Assembly: GCA_005406025.1 (NCBI GenBank)
Contig: BGZK01001191.1
Coordinates: forward strand, 1-64,000
DNA: 64,000 bases
Origin: Eumeta japonica
Taxonomy: Eukaryota > Arthropoda > Insecta > Lepidoptera > Psychidae
Reading direction: 5' to 3'
This document shows positions 10,960 to 21,373 of this stretch, piece by piece. A model generated the notes under the pieces. The model saw nothing but the letters and a program-made list of their open reading frames with translations. It did not search any database and was not told where the DNA came from. Position numbers and translations under genes: made by a program. Positions within the stretch are counted from its first letter, which is position 1, and the number at the start of each line of letters is the position of its first letter.

Positions 10960-11706
10960 ATGAAAATATCCATAAATATAATTAAAAACATATATATAAA
11001 AAGCACAAGTCGCGTAAAGCTCGATAGACTAGGACCTAAAATAAACATACGCAGAGGTGTGAAACAAGAAGATCCTCTCTCACCGAAATTTTTCATGGCT
11101 GTCTTACAAAATATAATGAAGAATTTAAAGTGGGAAGGAAAAGGAATAAATATAGATGGCAAGTATCTCAGCAACTTAAGATTTGCTGACGATATAGTCC
11201 TCTTCTCGACGTCATCAAAACAACTTGAAGAAATGCTTACAGATTTAAGTGACTCTAGCAACACCATTGGCTTACAACTAAACACCTCTAAGACCAAAGT
11301 TACCACAAACAGTAGACAAACCCCTATTATAGTAAACCAAACACCAATCGAATATGTCGATAGTTATATATATCTTGGAAAACTAATTTCTTTTAAAAGC
11401 ACAAGACATAAAGACGAACTTGACAGAAGAATTAATATGTCTTGGAAAAAATTCTGGAGCCTAAAAGAAATATTAAAATCAAATCTCCCATTAAAATTGA
11501 AGAAAAAAGTAATGGATTCGTGTGTATTACCATGCCTGACATACGGAGCACAAACCTGGATCTACAATAAATATACAAAAACAAAAATACGGACATGCCA
11601 GCGTTCTATGGAGAGAAGCATTCTAGATCTAAAGCTCAAAGATAAGCATAGAAGCAGTGATATAAGACACAAGACTAAACTCATAAATGCGAGAAAACAC
11701 AGTTGA
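10960..11706 (+). pseudogene. RTE reverse transcriptase core
   Basis: The longest open piece of the LINE, 248 codons. It contains RRGVKQEDPLSPKFF (family motif GVKQGDPLSP, with E replacing the second G), the catalytic RFADDIVLFST, and the C-terminal DSYIYLGKLIS and PCLTYGAQTW blocks. Just upstream, VDYAKAFDSI is visible near 10900 in another frame. It copies the element RNA at the nick. The surrounding frameshifts prevent a full-length protein. Confidence 0.85.
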
Positions 11707-12369
11707 AGTGGAAATAGGCTGGCCACATGATACGAACAACGGGTGAACGCTAGACGAAACTGGTCACAACAAGGTCCAAAGGGTAAGAGAGCCAAGGGTA
11801 GACCTATAGACCGATGGACTGATGACCTACGAAAGGTAGCAGGAGACAACTGGATAGAGGCAGCAGGAGATAGAGCACAATGGAGACAGTTGGAGGAGGC
11901 CTACACCCGAGAGGGGCCTTGACTTAATAATACTACTACTAATACTATACTATTACTACAATTTAGAAACTTTCCTTTTGTATGTATCTTTAAATTTTAT
12001 TGTAGTTTGTTAAGTTAAGGAAAAAATAAAGGTTTATTATTATTATCATGTGCAGTATATGTGTAGATGGATGATAAAGCTCTGTATTCATGGAGGGGTT
12101 TTTCGAGCGTGTGTAAGTAAGTATGCAGTCTCTGCTCAATGGTCAGTATTTTAGGATACGAGAAAACGTTTGCGTACGATATTAATAAACTTACCGCGTC
12201 TGAGAAAAAAAAATATCTTGTGTGCTAGCGTATGTAGAAGTGTATGTTTATAGCGTGATTTGGTTGCGTCGCGCCAGCATTAAAGGAGCACGTATGCCTT
12301 GTTTGAACTCTGCTTGCTCACTAACCTATCCGTATCGTAAATTGACAGTCTACTATTAGGCTCATCACA

Positions 12370-12840
12370 TCATACAACAGCTTCGTGCTAGTAACAGTAC
12401 GCCTGTCTTCGAGGAGAGCATGCGAAAGAAGTTGAGTCTTTTCCCGTAATTTCCCTCTTGTGCAAGATGATAATTGAAACTACGTGTAAAACTACGTTGT
12501 ACGGACTCCAGTTGGGTTATATGAATCACGTAAATAGAAGACCAAACGGGTGACGCGTATTCTGATATAATTCTGAGATGCGTGAAGTATAAATATTTTA
12601 AGTGATTTAATCTTTTTAAAACATTTTTGTACTCCTATATAACTCCTATAACGCTAACATTTTGTATGGTTTTTTAACAATGTATTCGATATGGGATTTT
12701 TACAACATCTTGTAATCTTACATTATAACCAAGATCGCGAACAAGTTCAAGCCTAGAAATGACCGAACCGCTAAGTTTATAGCTGTGCATTACGAAATAA
12801 AGTAAAGGTAAAGGTAATTACCTGATATTTTTCTACATTT
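12370..12840 (-). pseudogene. Minus-strand non-LTR reverse transcriptase remnant
   Basis: The reverse complement gives, across frames, YKLSGSVISRLELVRDLGY near 12710-12780 and a C-terminal block around 12380-12560 containing VWSSIY, ITQLESVQRSFTR and LLEDRRTVTSTKLLYDVM. These are typical of the region after the YADD box in jockey-like LINEs. Several frameshifts are needed, so it is a fragment. Confidence 0.5.
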
Positions 12841-13843
12841 AAATCTAGGTTGGCATTATTCGTCGAGTCCTTAACAGACACATGCAATTGAAAATTCAAG
12901 CTTGTCACAATTAACACTACAACGTATAGGCATGAAAATTATTTTTACGTCTGTGTACTTAATATATTATAAAACTGAAAGCAAGGCACAATGTCATAAA
13001 ATAGATGTTGAATAGGAGGAGACCTATATGGGATCCCTGTGGGAAGTCTGATGGAAACAACTTGAAATTAGATTCATAAATGCCTACTTTACTACCTGTA
13101 GTATGTTTTTTAGATGGGTCAGCCATCTTAAGAGATCACCGTGTAGATCAGATCAGAGGTTCCCAAACTCTTTTGTTTTATAGAGCACTTTCAAAATTTT
13201 GCCGGGTACCGGTGGACGCCCAGCAGCTACATCACTACCAATTTCTAAATCTCGAAAAAATAGTGAAGATCAGATCTATTTATGGAAACTTGCATTGTGG
13301 CTGAGTTTTTACGACGAATTAACAGTTTTCGAAATAAAAGGTTAGAATTGATTGCTTGATAGGGTTAATTATTTGATAATAAAGTCGACTAAACAAATTT
13401 TCAATTAAATTTTAATTGATTGTGCTGTGAGTGGATGCAAAAAAAGCAAAGTTGGCCAATCGACAAAGTGATTCCATCCAACTTTACTTTTTTGAAATCT
13501 ACAGTGACTCACAGCACAAGAACCAATCATTCTCACAAATTTTATTTAGAAAACGTCCCATTCGGAGTGGTAAAAAGAAATACAGTATATTTCTTTGTGT
13601 TGTAGGTACTTATTTAAATTTAAATATATAAATTATTACATTATTAATTATTATTGTTATAACAGTCGTAACATAATTAAAATTAAATACTTATAACGTA
13701 ATGTCATTTCCACAATGGTAATTACAAAAATAAATATAATTTTAATGAGAGGGACGTACTTGATGGATTGACAGCAAATTATCAATATTTGGCTTGAGTT
13801 TTATAAGGAATAATCGTAAATCTCCATTTTCTGTGATATTCAA

Positions 13844-14410
13844 TCAGCTTCTTTTTTTTGTTAATAAACTTTTAACGGCACTAAAATTTTTTTTGACGAA
13901 ATATGAGGAGGGAAACGCTATCAGAAGCCTTTGCACAATTCCCCACAGTCCAGGATATTTTTCGGGTATTTCTGCCAGCAGCCCAAATTTTTGATACCCT
14001 CTTTTAAATATCATTTTCAGCTCCTCATTAGTGCTAAGCTCGAGTAGCTTCTCTTGTAATGTCACATTCTGCACTACCGTTTCATCAAATGGATTTATGA
14101 TCCATGATGGTATTTCCATAGACAGAATATCTTCAAATCTGAATTTAAAATCATCATGCAGGGCAATCAAGTGTTGAACGTATGTATAAATATCTTCATC
14201 AAGGCAATCTACCTGCGACAAGTTTGAAAACTGTAAAAATTCGCGCCTACCAATATTTTCCTTCATAAATTTCAATTTACCAAGAAAAGCTGAAATTACA
14301 CTCTTTATCTTTATGAAATTGAGGCTGTCCTCTTGTAATTGTAAGTTGAGGTCATTAAGTTTTTTGAATAAATCTGTCAAATACGCGATGTCTGCTTTAA
14401 AATTGATCAA
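13844..14410 (-). pseudogene. hAT transposase C-terminal part
   Basis: An open segment of 188 codons with FKADIAYLTDLFKKLNDLNL, GRREFLQFSNLSQ and, at the end, GLWGIVQRLLIAFPSSYFVK followed by NFSAVKSLLTKKRS. The last block is the hAT dimerisation region near the C terminus of ZBED5/FAM200-type transposases, which have been domesticated several times in animals. Here it is cut off from its N-terminal half by an insertion, so it is a relic. Confidence 0.85.
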
Positions 14411-14419
14411 GTTCCTTTT

Positions 14420-15110
14420 AACACGCTTTTATAAGCTTGGGTTGTAACTATGTATGTAATAGAATTTTTGAGCTTAATTTTCACCGGTTTCTAGAAGTCT
14501 GATCAACTTGAAACTTTGCATACGTATCAATGACCAATGACAATGCAATAATTTGATAACAGTTTCCCATTATCCTTATTAGGACCGCCAGGATTAATAT
14601 AATACTAGAAATAAGTCAATTTCATTACCAAAGAGAAAGAGAACTATATCGTCGAAGAGTGCCAGTTATGTTGTAGTTAAATATTATAATGAACTTCCAA
14701 ATAATCTAAAAATGTTAGTTGGTAGTAAAAAATCCATTAAGATAAAACTGACTAAGTGGATAAAAAACTTTGATATTGAGTAGTGAGTTTGAGTAGTTTC
14801 TCAGGTTTGAGTTTTTGTAGTTTTTAAGTTACAAAATTATAGTAATTAATTTATAGTATTAGCAATGTTGGATATATTATGCCAGTCCTATGTACAGATG
14901 GAAATCATCTCTATGGGACAGATATTCTTGTTTTTTTTTATACGTGTAATCTACTCTGTATACTTTTCGGGATATCTGTAATTATTTTACTGGTAATAAA
15001 TATTATAAACTAAAGAACACGCTTGTAAAGCACATTAAAATAAAAAGTGAAAAATAATCCTTAATATGAACTCAAAAAAATAATGAACAATGACGAAAAA
15101 TACTAGTATT
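14420..15110 (+). mobile_element. Insertion within the hAT, with non-LTR C-terminal remnant
   Basis: This block interrupts the hAT coding sequence. In plus orientation it ends with a LINE-type C-terminus at 14670-14780 (YYNELPNNLKMLVGSKKSI, KLTKWIKNFDIE, stop), followed by a 3' UTR-like stretch to about 15020. Short related words (AACACGCTT near 14419 and 15019) lie near both edges and could be the target duplication. Confidence 0.5.
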
Positions 15111-15224
15111 ATTGTGGAAAAAGCGTGGGGCGCTTTGTGCCACATATTTCGTATATGTTTTTTAGTTTTTTTTATTTAAATCAGGATCTTTACTTTCCAA
15201 AAACTCTAAAACTGAGTCAAAAAG

Positions 15225-15590
15225 TTAATAAAACCTTGATAAACATGCACCTTTCGACAACCAGTGTACTTCGGTATGTAACAGCAATCGTTGGAAGTCT
15301 TCATCATTTTCATCGCACAATTGTACAAATAAATACGTATTTAATGCATTGCTTCTTATTTTGTTAACTGCATTAATCACAAATTGAAGCGATTGGTGCA
15401 ATTTATCACTCAAATTTTTCGCTACTAGATGTTGTCGGTGGATAACACAGTGAATCGCAATCACCTCTGGTATAATTCTTTTGAAATGGCTTATAAACCC
15501 ACGATATCGCCCGACCATGGCAGGAGCTTCATCTGTAGCCACCGATATAACGTTTGTGAATGGAAACGATTTTTCTTTAAAAAAAACCAC
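15225..15590 (-). pseudogene. hAT transposase catalytic core part
   Basis: An open segment of 121 codons with VATDEAPAMVGRYRGFISHF, HCVIHRQHLVAKNLS, CDENDEDFQRLLLHTEVHWL and SKGACLSRF. These match the core of ZBED5-like hAT transposases. ATDEAPAM carries one of the catalytic acidic residues (family ATDGAPAM), and the HCVIHRQ block is a family signature. It is flanked by frame breaks on both sides. Confidence 0.85.
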
Positions 15591-15799
15591 TCAAAATATT
15601 AAATATTGATTCACCTTTAGTGTACGTCAAAAGTTTTCGCGAATAGTAGCTCTTCATGAATTTTTTCGCCCATAACAAATCGAACATATGCCAATAATAA
15701 TGCTTCATTGCCAGGTAAAGTTGACTCTTCCAGTTGAATAGAAAAAATGAGTTGTTCGTAGATAATCACACAAGAAACTTTCAACATCAGAGCTCATTC

Positions 15800-15950
15800 C
15801 ATAGCCCATCAGAGCCGTTACCATATAACTTTCTTTTAACGAAACGTTTCAATTCATAAAATGCCAAACTGTGAATTTCAGCCGGGATCTTATTATAAAA
15901 GCGCTCTCATTGACCCTCAAACGATTAGCTAACTTTGTTTAGACGGGTCT
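15800..15950 (-). pseudogene. Minus-strand non-LTR reverse transcriptase C-terminus
   Basis: The reverse complement encodes FYNKIPAEIHSLAFYELKR and FVKRKLYGNG, the usual C-terminal end of the jockey-like family also seen at 25270-25350 and 63080-63120. It abuts the hAT fragment and may have truncated its 5' side. Confidence 0.6.
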
Positions 15951-16539
15951 TAGCTTACCCTTTGTTTTCACGAGCATGCGGGACTCGCAAAGAACGTCTA
16001 TTAGCAAGCGCCATTTTCACCATGCTACATTATTCGATGCGCCGACCTCAGAGGCTATATCGGCCTTTTACGTTATTACAATATTCCATATACAGCTTAT
16101 TACTTAGTAAAGCTATAAAGTTGTCTATACAGGACGATAAGAATAATATAAAAACTGTTCTCGTCCAATAAAATTCTTTTCATTGATAAATTTATATATG
16201 TATGTACGTATATATGTATAATGAAATCGATTAATTCTATTTCCAGGCATCTAATAAAAACTATTAAACATATCGTTATAGAAACTTGACCTTTTGCCGC
16301 GAAATACAATTCTTTTTAGATGGTTTTACGCTAACTATAATATTTTAAATGTTCAAATTGATCGAGGTGGATGATCGTCATTCAGTAATGCGCCAACGCC
16401 GCTACACGGATGGTAATCAAATTCTGCATAAAGATATGTAATGTGCTCGAATAGGATATTAGGTCACTTTTACATAAATAATAGAATTGGTGGTGTATTA
16501 TCATTAACATCAATGTCCAAGAAAAAAAAACCATGATCG

Positions 16540-16787
16540 GCTTCGGTACCGATATCGAAAACGAGAGCCGGGGCGGGAACCGGACCCGACGGTGGTACCA
16601 GGATGACATAAAAAATAGGACCGCGATTGGAATCAGAATTGACAGCGAGATCTATCGCTATGAAAGATGGAGAAGTTCTCTTTACGTTTATAGGAGCGAA
16701 ATTGCAGGCGTACTGGAATTATAGTAAAGAAGATAATTATTGCCTATCTTTAATTTTTGCCCGGCGAAGCGGGCGGGTGGCTGCTAG
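16540..16787 (+). mobile_element. Helitron 3' end with internal degenerate array
   Basis: The sequence TTGCCCGGCGAAGCGGGC forms a small hairpin (GCCCG at 16759-16763 with CGGGC at 16770-16774). It is followed ten bases later by CTAG at 16784-16787 and a T. Hairpin plus CTRR before T is the canonical 3' end of Helitron rolling-circle transposons. Upstream, 16545-16640 is a degenerate array of GGAACCGG- and GGAATCAG-type words. The 5' end was not located, and no Rep/helicase gene is present, so this is a non-autonomous copy. Confidence 0.72.
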
Positions 16788-17457
16788 TTTATGTATTTAA
16801 TGAAGACTATTTTCATTCAATTGGACATCAGCTGCAAACTACTGAACGCATCGTTATGGGACTTCGACCTTTCGGCTCCCAATCATTTGATAATGGTTTT
16901 ATGTTATCGACGTTTTACATTTCATAGACTCACATCGTTTTTTTGATAATAAACTTTCATAACATATGACTCTACCGCCTTGGAATGAACGTAGATCAGC
17001 ATAACAGTTTTCGCAATGTTTCATTTTACGTGCTGTATTTTAAATGTTTTCGAATTTTTGAAGAAAGTGGTTCAAGAGTCAGAAGGAAGACGTTTTTGTA
17101 TGAAATTCGTTTGAAAACGTTTATGTCTGAATATTCCTCATGAATAAGATAAAATTCTGAAGTTCTGTCAAGGAAACCTTATAATTATGTAAATAACTAA
17201 TCGATGAGACGACTTTTGACGGATTCGAGATATATTTTTTCCTATCTTCAATTTTCTATAATAATTTATAATTGCGATTTAATACAAATTTATATGACTA
17301 TCTTATGAATATCTACAGATGTATTAAATACTATCGTTATACTCGTAACAAGTATAAATAAAATTACTTAGACATATCTACAGATAGACAGATGTTCAAA
17401 GAAAAATTGTAAAATGAAATCTAATAAAAGGCGTTTTTGCATTTTATTCAAAAAAAA

Positions 17458-17495
17458 AAGACCAGTGCACAAAACAAGTGTTGCGCACTGGTCTT
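17458..17495. repeat. Hairpin with 11-bp perfect stem
   Basis: AAGACCAGTGC at 17458-17468 pairs perfectly with GCACTGGTCTT at 17485-17495 over a 16-nt loop. A run of ten A residues precedes it. It lies 57 nt before exon 2 of gene C and could fold in the pre-mRNA. Confidence 0.85.
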
Positions 17496-17552
17496 ACAAC
17501 TAATTTGGTTTATTTTTAGAAGCGATTAATTATAAAAAATATCGTATTTCAG

Positions 17553-17767
17553 ACAAGCATTGGAACCGTGTTGGAATTATTTTGAAAACCTCAACTACAA
17601 GTACATTGGTGGACTGGGGGGCCACGCGTGGGAGGGTACCAACGCCACTCACCACATTTGGTACACTCTCATCGCGCAGGACTACAGGTACAGCGCGTGT
17701 GTGCTCTCAGCCGATTCTAGACGATATCAAAACGAAATGCCGCTACCACGTGAAGGTCAACCGCCAG
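17553..17767 (+). CDS. Gene C exon 2
   Basis: A 215-nt exon between ATTTCAG and CAG|GTAAAT. It completes the split Arg codon of exon 1 and runs QALEPCWNYFENLNYKYIGG, then HAWEGTNATHHIWYTLIAQD, then YRYSACVLSADSRRYQNEMP, ending one base into a Gly codon. NAT is a potential N-glycosylation site, in keeping with an extracellular domain. Aromatic-rich composition, two further cysteines and a reading frame matched to both neighbours make this a confident exon. No domain family recognised. Confidence 0.85.
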
Positions 17768-20700
17768 GTAAATCGAATTTATAAATTGTTTTATAGTTCT
17801 TCTATAAAATAATCGAGTTTTATTGTTTTTACATCTATATAGCATAAGAAGGTAATTCGATGACTGTAATTTATAATAGCGATAACGATAAACACATAAA
17901 CACAATAACTACGCGTACACATAATCACAATAACATTGAAAAATGAATAGTAAAAATATGTACGAATTTGCCATGGAAAGAATTCAAATTTTCAAATATC
18001 TTTAATCAAAATTCGAATGAAATTCATTTTGTACTTCATTAATACATAATATTTAACATGTGGTATTATAATTTCTTATTTTATCATTGGTTCAGAAAGT
18101 AGTATTTTTCTGAGGAAGAACAAGCAAGAAACTTGAGGGTCTCTCTCGTAAGAGTCTACCTCTGTCCTAATTTTGTCATATACAAACTTAATCAAACACA
18201 AAGTCTTACGGAAAAAATGAGCCGATAATAACTCAAATGATAATGCTTAAGTACATTTGTTCACTTATACAAATCTCAGTTGTTCGGGTTAACAATATAC
18301 TGATACAAGGATATTGTTGACATAAAGAACTTATAATTATATAAGGGCAGATTTGCTAGAGACATAGAGGTTTTTAAATGAACTCGTAACTTTTGTGGTC
18401 TTTTGCTATAATATCTAAACATTATTATAATTTTATTTTTAGTACTGAGTCTACATACCACTATTCTTCTAAAAGATTTCGAAATTGTTTTTTACGTATT
18501 ATAAATTTTCGTATAAAAGTATTAAAATTAAAATTTCAGCGCTCTCATATATATTCTATTAAAAACAATTTTTTAATTGTCCGGAAAAGCTACTAAATGC
18601 TGATACAATTAGAGTTTAACTATTCGATACCGAATAATTTTTATCGAACGGTTTTAGGTTTTAATATTCTCTTTTATTTAATTTCTGTAATGCCAGCGAA
18701 GCGAACGAATGACAGCTAATTTAGTTTTGAAAGGAGAATTTTAATAGCAATACGTGAGATGTCACTCACAATGTCAAAACAGTTTCATATCGTCTCCTGT
18801 TTTCTATTCCAGTGCAAAAAAAAAAAAAAATACAGATATTTATTACAAGATATATCGGTATTTTCAACTTAGATATAAAAATAATCATTAATTTTTAACA
18901 TTCGTCTAATTGAGTTTTAAACATAAAAGAGCTACCTATCTAAATGTGAAAATAAGAGAGCCAAAAATGAATTGAAACTGAACGGAGTTATCATTTTTAT
19001 TAAAATGAAATACCCTAATACTAGAGCTACCATTCTACAAATCGTTTTCTATGACACTGCCTGAGGACGCTGTAATTAGGATGGTTCATCGATGTACTGA
19101 TTTTGCCCAAGCATCAGTGCTGCCCTCCTCTCGCATATTATGAATGATGACCTCTCGATGCTTATATAACTCAGTCCAGGCTTATCACCTAAAGAATTGT
19201 AAGAAGTCAAATGAGGAGATGTCCACTTGTGTAAAGTGAATAACTTTCAAAATCACTAAAGGAAGTCGTGGCTGGTTTTGAACCGAATTCAACAGAAAAG
19301 AAGATACAGTGTTCAACTGTATGTATTTTTTCCTTTCAATGAGTATATTCACCGATATCTTAGGCAATAGTAAAACAATTTCATTCTTTTTTTTGTTTAG
19401 AATATTATACTTTCGAAATGAGACCATTTTCATTAAATTGGAATTTGATAATAAAATCGCAAGGAATCCCGGGATAACCTCAAATATTATAGGCATGTAT
19501 AGTGCGTTTGAGTTTCGAGTTATTTAAGTGTTTGTACTTGTAAAAGAGACGCAATGTTTGATGCACGTGCAAAGTAGACAGATTAATTGAAAAGTCATAA
19601 TTTCTCGACAATCAAAACATACTAATGAAATAACTTTTACACAGATAAAAAACCGCAATCAAAAATCTTTTTACATAATTAGTTACGTTTGGAGTCGATG
19701 TCACCCAAAGACAAATCAGATGCAGTTGTGTTTCTTTAGACGATATTCTTTTCACTCATTACTTCACATTTCATATTCACGGATTGTATATATGTTTTTC
19801 TATGTTTTAGCTTTGAAATAATTGAATAGGTTTTTGAAGGCAGTTTTATTTTATTTTTGTGAAAATTTATTTTTGGCGCATGATTTTGTGAGTACAAATG
19901 TGCGGCTTATCATAGTTAACGAAATTCAAAAAAAATATGGTGTCTAAAAGAATTATTTATCCCATTGTATTTCGTAACATCCTCAAAATGTCAATATATT
20001 GCCGCTGGCGCCGCGCAAGGTCAAATGAGAAACTATAAAAGTCAAAGGTTTAATAGTCGTTGTTTCAATTTTCTTTCGATGAGAAACTTAGTAAATTCCC
20101 AAATTATTTTTTTGATTTAATATGTAGTATATGAGTATTTTACTTTCATTTACATCTTTGACAGTACGACAGTACGGGAAGCCTGCTTAACCAACCATCT
20201 ACAAGTTACTGGTGTAGGATTGAATAACCGAGCAGGACCGATCGTCCTTTGGGCGATACCGTATGGAATCGATCATGCATCTTTCCGTAAACATTCCTAA
20301 TTTGCCTCTTTTTTAGAACAGCTTTACCAAAAAACTTTGCGATCTAGCTGAAGGTCATGTGTCAAGTCGCGCTCTCCTAGTTCACGAAGTGCCGGCCAGT
20401 CACGCCCTGGTGATCGTGCTTATCGCTGCGTCTTTCTAATTAATTCGCGTTGCACACGGTTGTTAACGTTCCAAGGAAATTTAGGTATTTTGTTAAAAGT
20501 GTTATCTTTACGATATTGACGTTTTCAAACTAAAATTGTGTGTGATTAATATTGAAGTGTTTAATAATACTGCTATTTAACATGTAAATCTGATTTATTG
20601 TTAGGGAGTTTGCAGAGGAGACATTTTTGCGGCTCTAAAACTTTGCAATGATACTTTACCCTGACAGTCAATGACCTGCGAGTACGCAAGTAATATTACG

Positions 20701-20850
20701 TACTGTGTATCGCTTGCACGATAATTTGCCTTAGTTTGCCTTGTTTGTTTAGAGGTGAGTGGAACACATGCCGAAAATTAGAGCCTAATGTGATAATTAC
20801 TTCGACGACCTATTCATCGCTGACAATATCAAATATCATTTGTACTTACA
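17768..20850. other. Gene C intron 2, left part
   Basis: No gene is supported. A second, more decayed Helitron-like end lies at 18690-18719. A slightly GC-richer patch at 20370-20470 contains CGCGCTCTCC and GTGCCGGCCAGTCACGCC and may be the 5' part of the jockey-like element that becomes recognisable from 21216. The remainder shows nothing I can name. Confidence 0.4.
18690..18719 (+). mobile_element. Decayed Helitron-like 3' end
   Basis: TGCCAGCGAAGCGAACG is a mutated version of the hairpin at 16758-16774. It is followed by AATGACAG and CTAA before T (18716-18720), so the CTRR|T rule is still met. The stem is imperfect, hence the modest confidence. Confidence 0.45.
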
Positions 20851-20924
20851 AATGTATTATTTTTAAAGAATTTATTTTGTCACTTATCTAAATGACTAGA
20901 TAAATTCTTTAAAAATAATACATT
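20851..20924. repeat. 25-bp perfect inverted repeat
   Basis: 20851-20875 (beginning AATGTATTATTTTTAAAG) is the exact reverse complement of 20900-20924, with a 24-nt loop. It lies in gene C intron 2, just upstream of the GC-richer patch at 20930-21010. Confidence 0.92.
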
Positions 20925-21321
20925 GAATTGCCCGAGCGCGGGGCAGAATTCAAGTTCACGTAACGCGGCACGCGGCGTCCGACATTGCGTAGCCGATGAC
21001 GGCTGGTCAAGCATTTACTAGGGTTGTATCTATATTGTTGTATATTATTTATAAGTGTATTTTTAATGACATATTTTTATTATATTTACAAACTTGTTCT
21101 AAAAAAAGAGGAGAATATGAATATTTGCGAAAGAATGGATGATCGATTCCATTCTTTATACTGCCCACCCAAATATAAAATTACAAATAGTATGTCACCT
21201 TTTTAATTTGAAACTCTTGGCAATGGATTCATAATCAGTGGTGACTGGAATGCTAAATATGGCTTTTGAGGCTCTAGACTATCCGTTATAAGAGGTAGAC
21301 AGCTGAAGAATTAGAAGACAG

Positions 21322-21373
21322 CAGAAGTAAGTTCTTTCGTTCTATAAATATAGATCGATAGAACTTACTTCTG
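21322..21373. repeat. 14-bp perfect inverted repeat in LINE
   Basis: CAGAAGTAAGTTCT at 21322-21335 pairs with AGAACTTACTTCTG at 21360-21373. The inner GTTCTAT and ATAGAAC also pair, so the whole 52 nt is a quasi-palindrome, within the endonuclease part of the jockey-like element. Confidence 0.88.

Larger units (their letters stand above)
8480..12047 (+). mobile_element. RTE-type LINE, frameshifted
   Basis: A non-LTR retrotransposon in gene C intron 1, same orientation as the gene. An ORF1-like segment at 8550-8813 contains RPIVVTLHTMG and KNKKKIRNN, a block seen just ahead of the RTE endonuclease in this group. The apurinic endonuclease domain follows from about 9160 (STYNVRSLLKP, then IIMGDLNAKIG near 9565), and the reverse transcriptase runs from about 10700. 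The C-terminal block ends with WIEAAGDRAQWRQLEEAY and a stop near 11924. The 3' UTR is short, with AATAAA at 12027 and a TTATTATTATTATC tail, as in RTE elements. At least four frame breaks (near 9605, 10100, 10330 and 10600) make it inactive. The 5' end is uncertain. Confidence 0.88.
13154..15790 (-). mobile_element. hAT transposon, ZBED5-like, decayed
   Basis: Minus-strand transposase blocks run from about 15780 down to 13844. They lie inside an element whose 3' terminus is marked by CAGAGGTTCCCAAACTC at 13154, the classic hAT-type inverted end. From the N-terminal side the blocks are: LEESTLPGNEALLLAYVRFV near 15680-15730, the core at 15225-15590, FLESKDPDL near 15180, and the C-terminal part at 13844-14410. 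A foreign insertion occupies about 14420-15110. I could not find the opposite inverted end; a non-LTR fragment at 15800-15950 seems to truncate it. Confidence 0.78.
7824..17552 (+). other. Gene C intron 1 (9.7 kb)
   Basis: A GT-AG intron filled with transposon debris: an RTE-type LINE in the same orientation, a minus-strand non-LTR remnant, a minus-strand hAT element with a nested insertion, and a Helitron end. Between these, 15950-16530 and 16800-17450 hold nothing I can name. Confidence 0.75.

Noticed and set aside
11562..11849. Minus-strand open frame across the RTE C-terminus
   Set aside because: Antisense of the LINE reverse transcriptase; the plus-strand reading has clear motifs.
13420..13631. 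Overlapping short plus-strand frames near the hAT end
   Set aside because: AT-rich non-coding part of the hAT element between its transposase stop and the inverted end.
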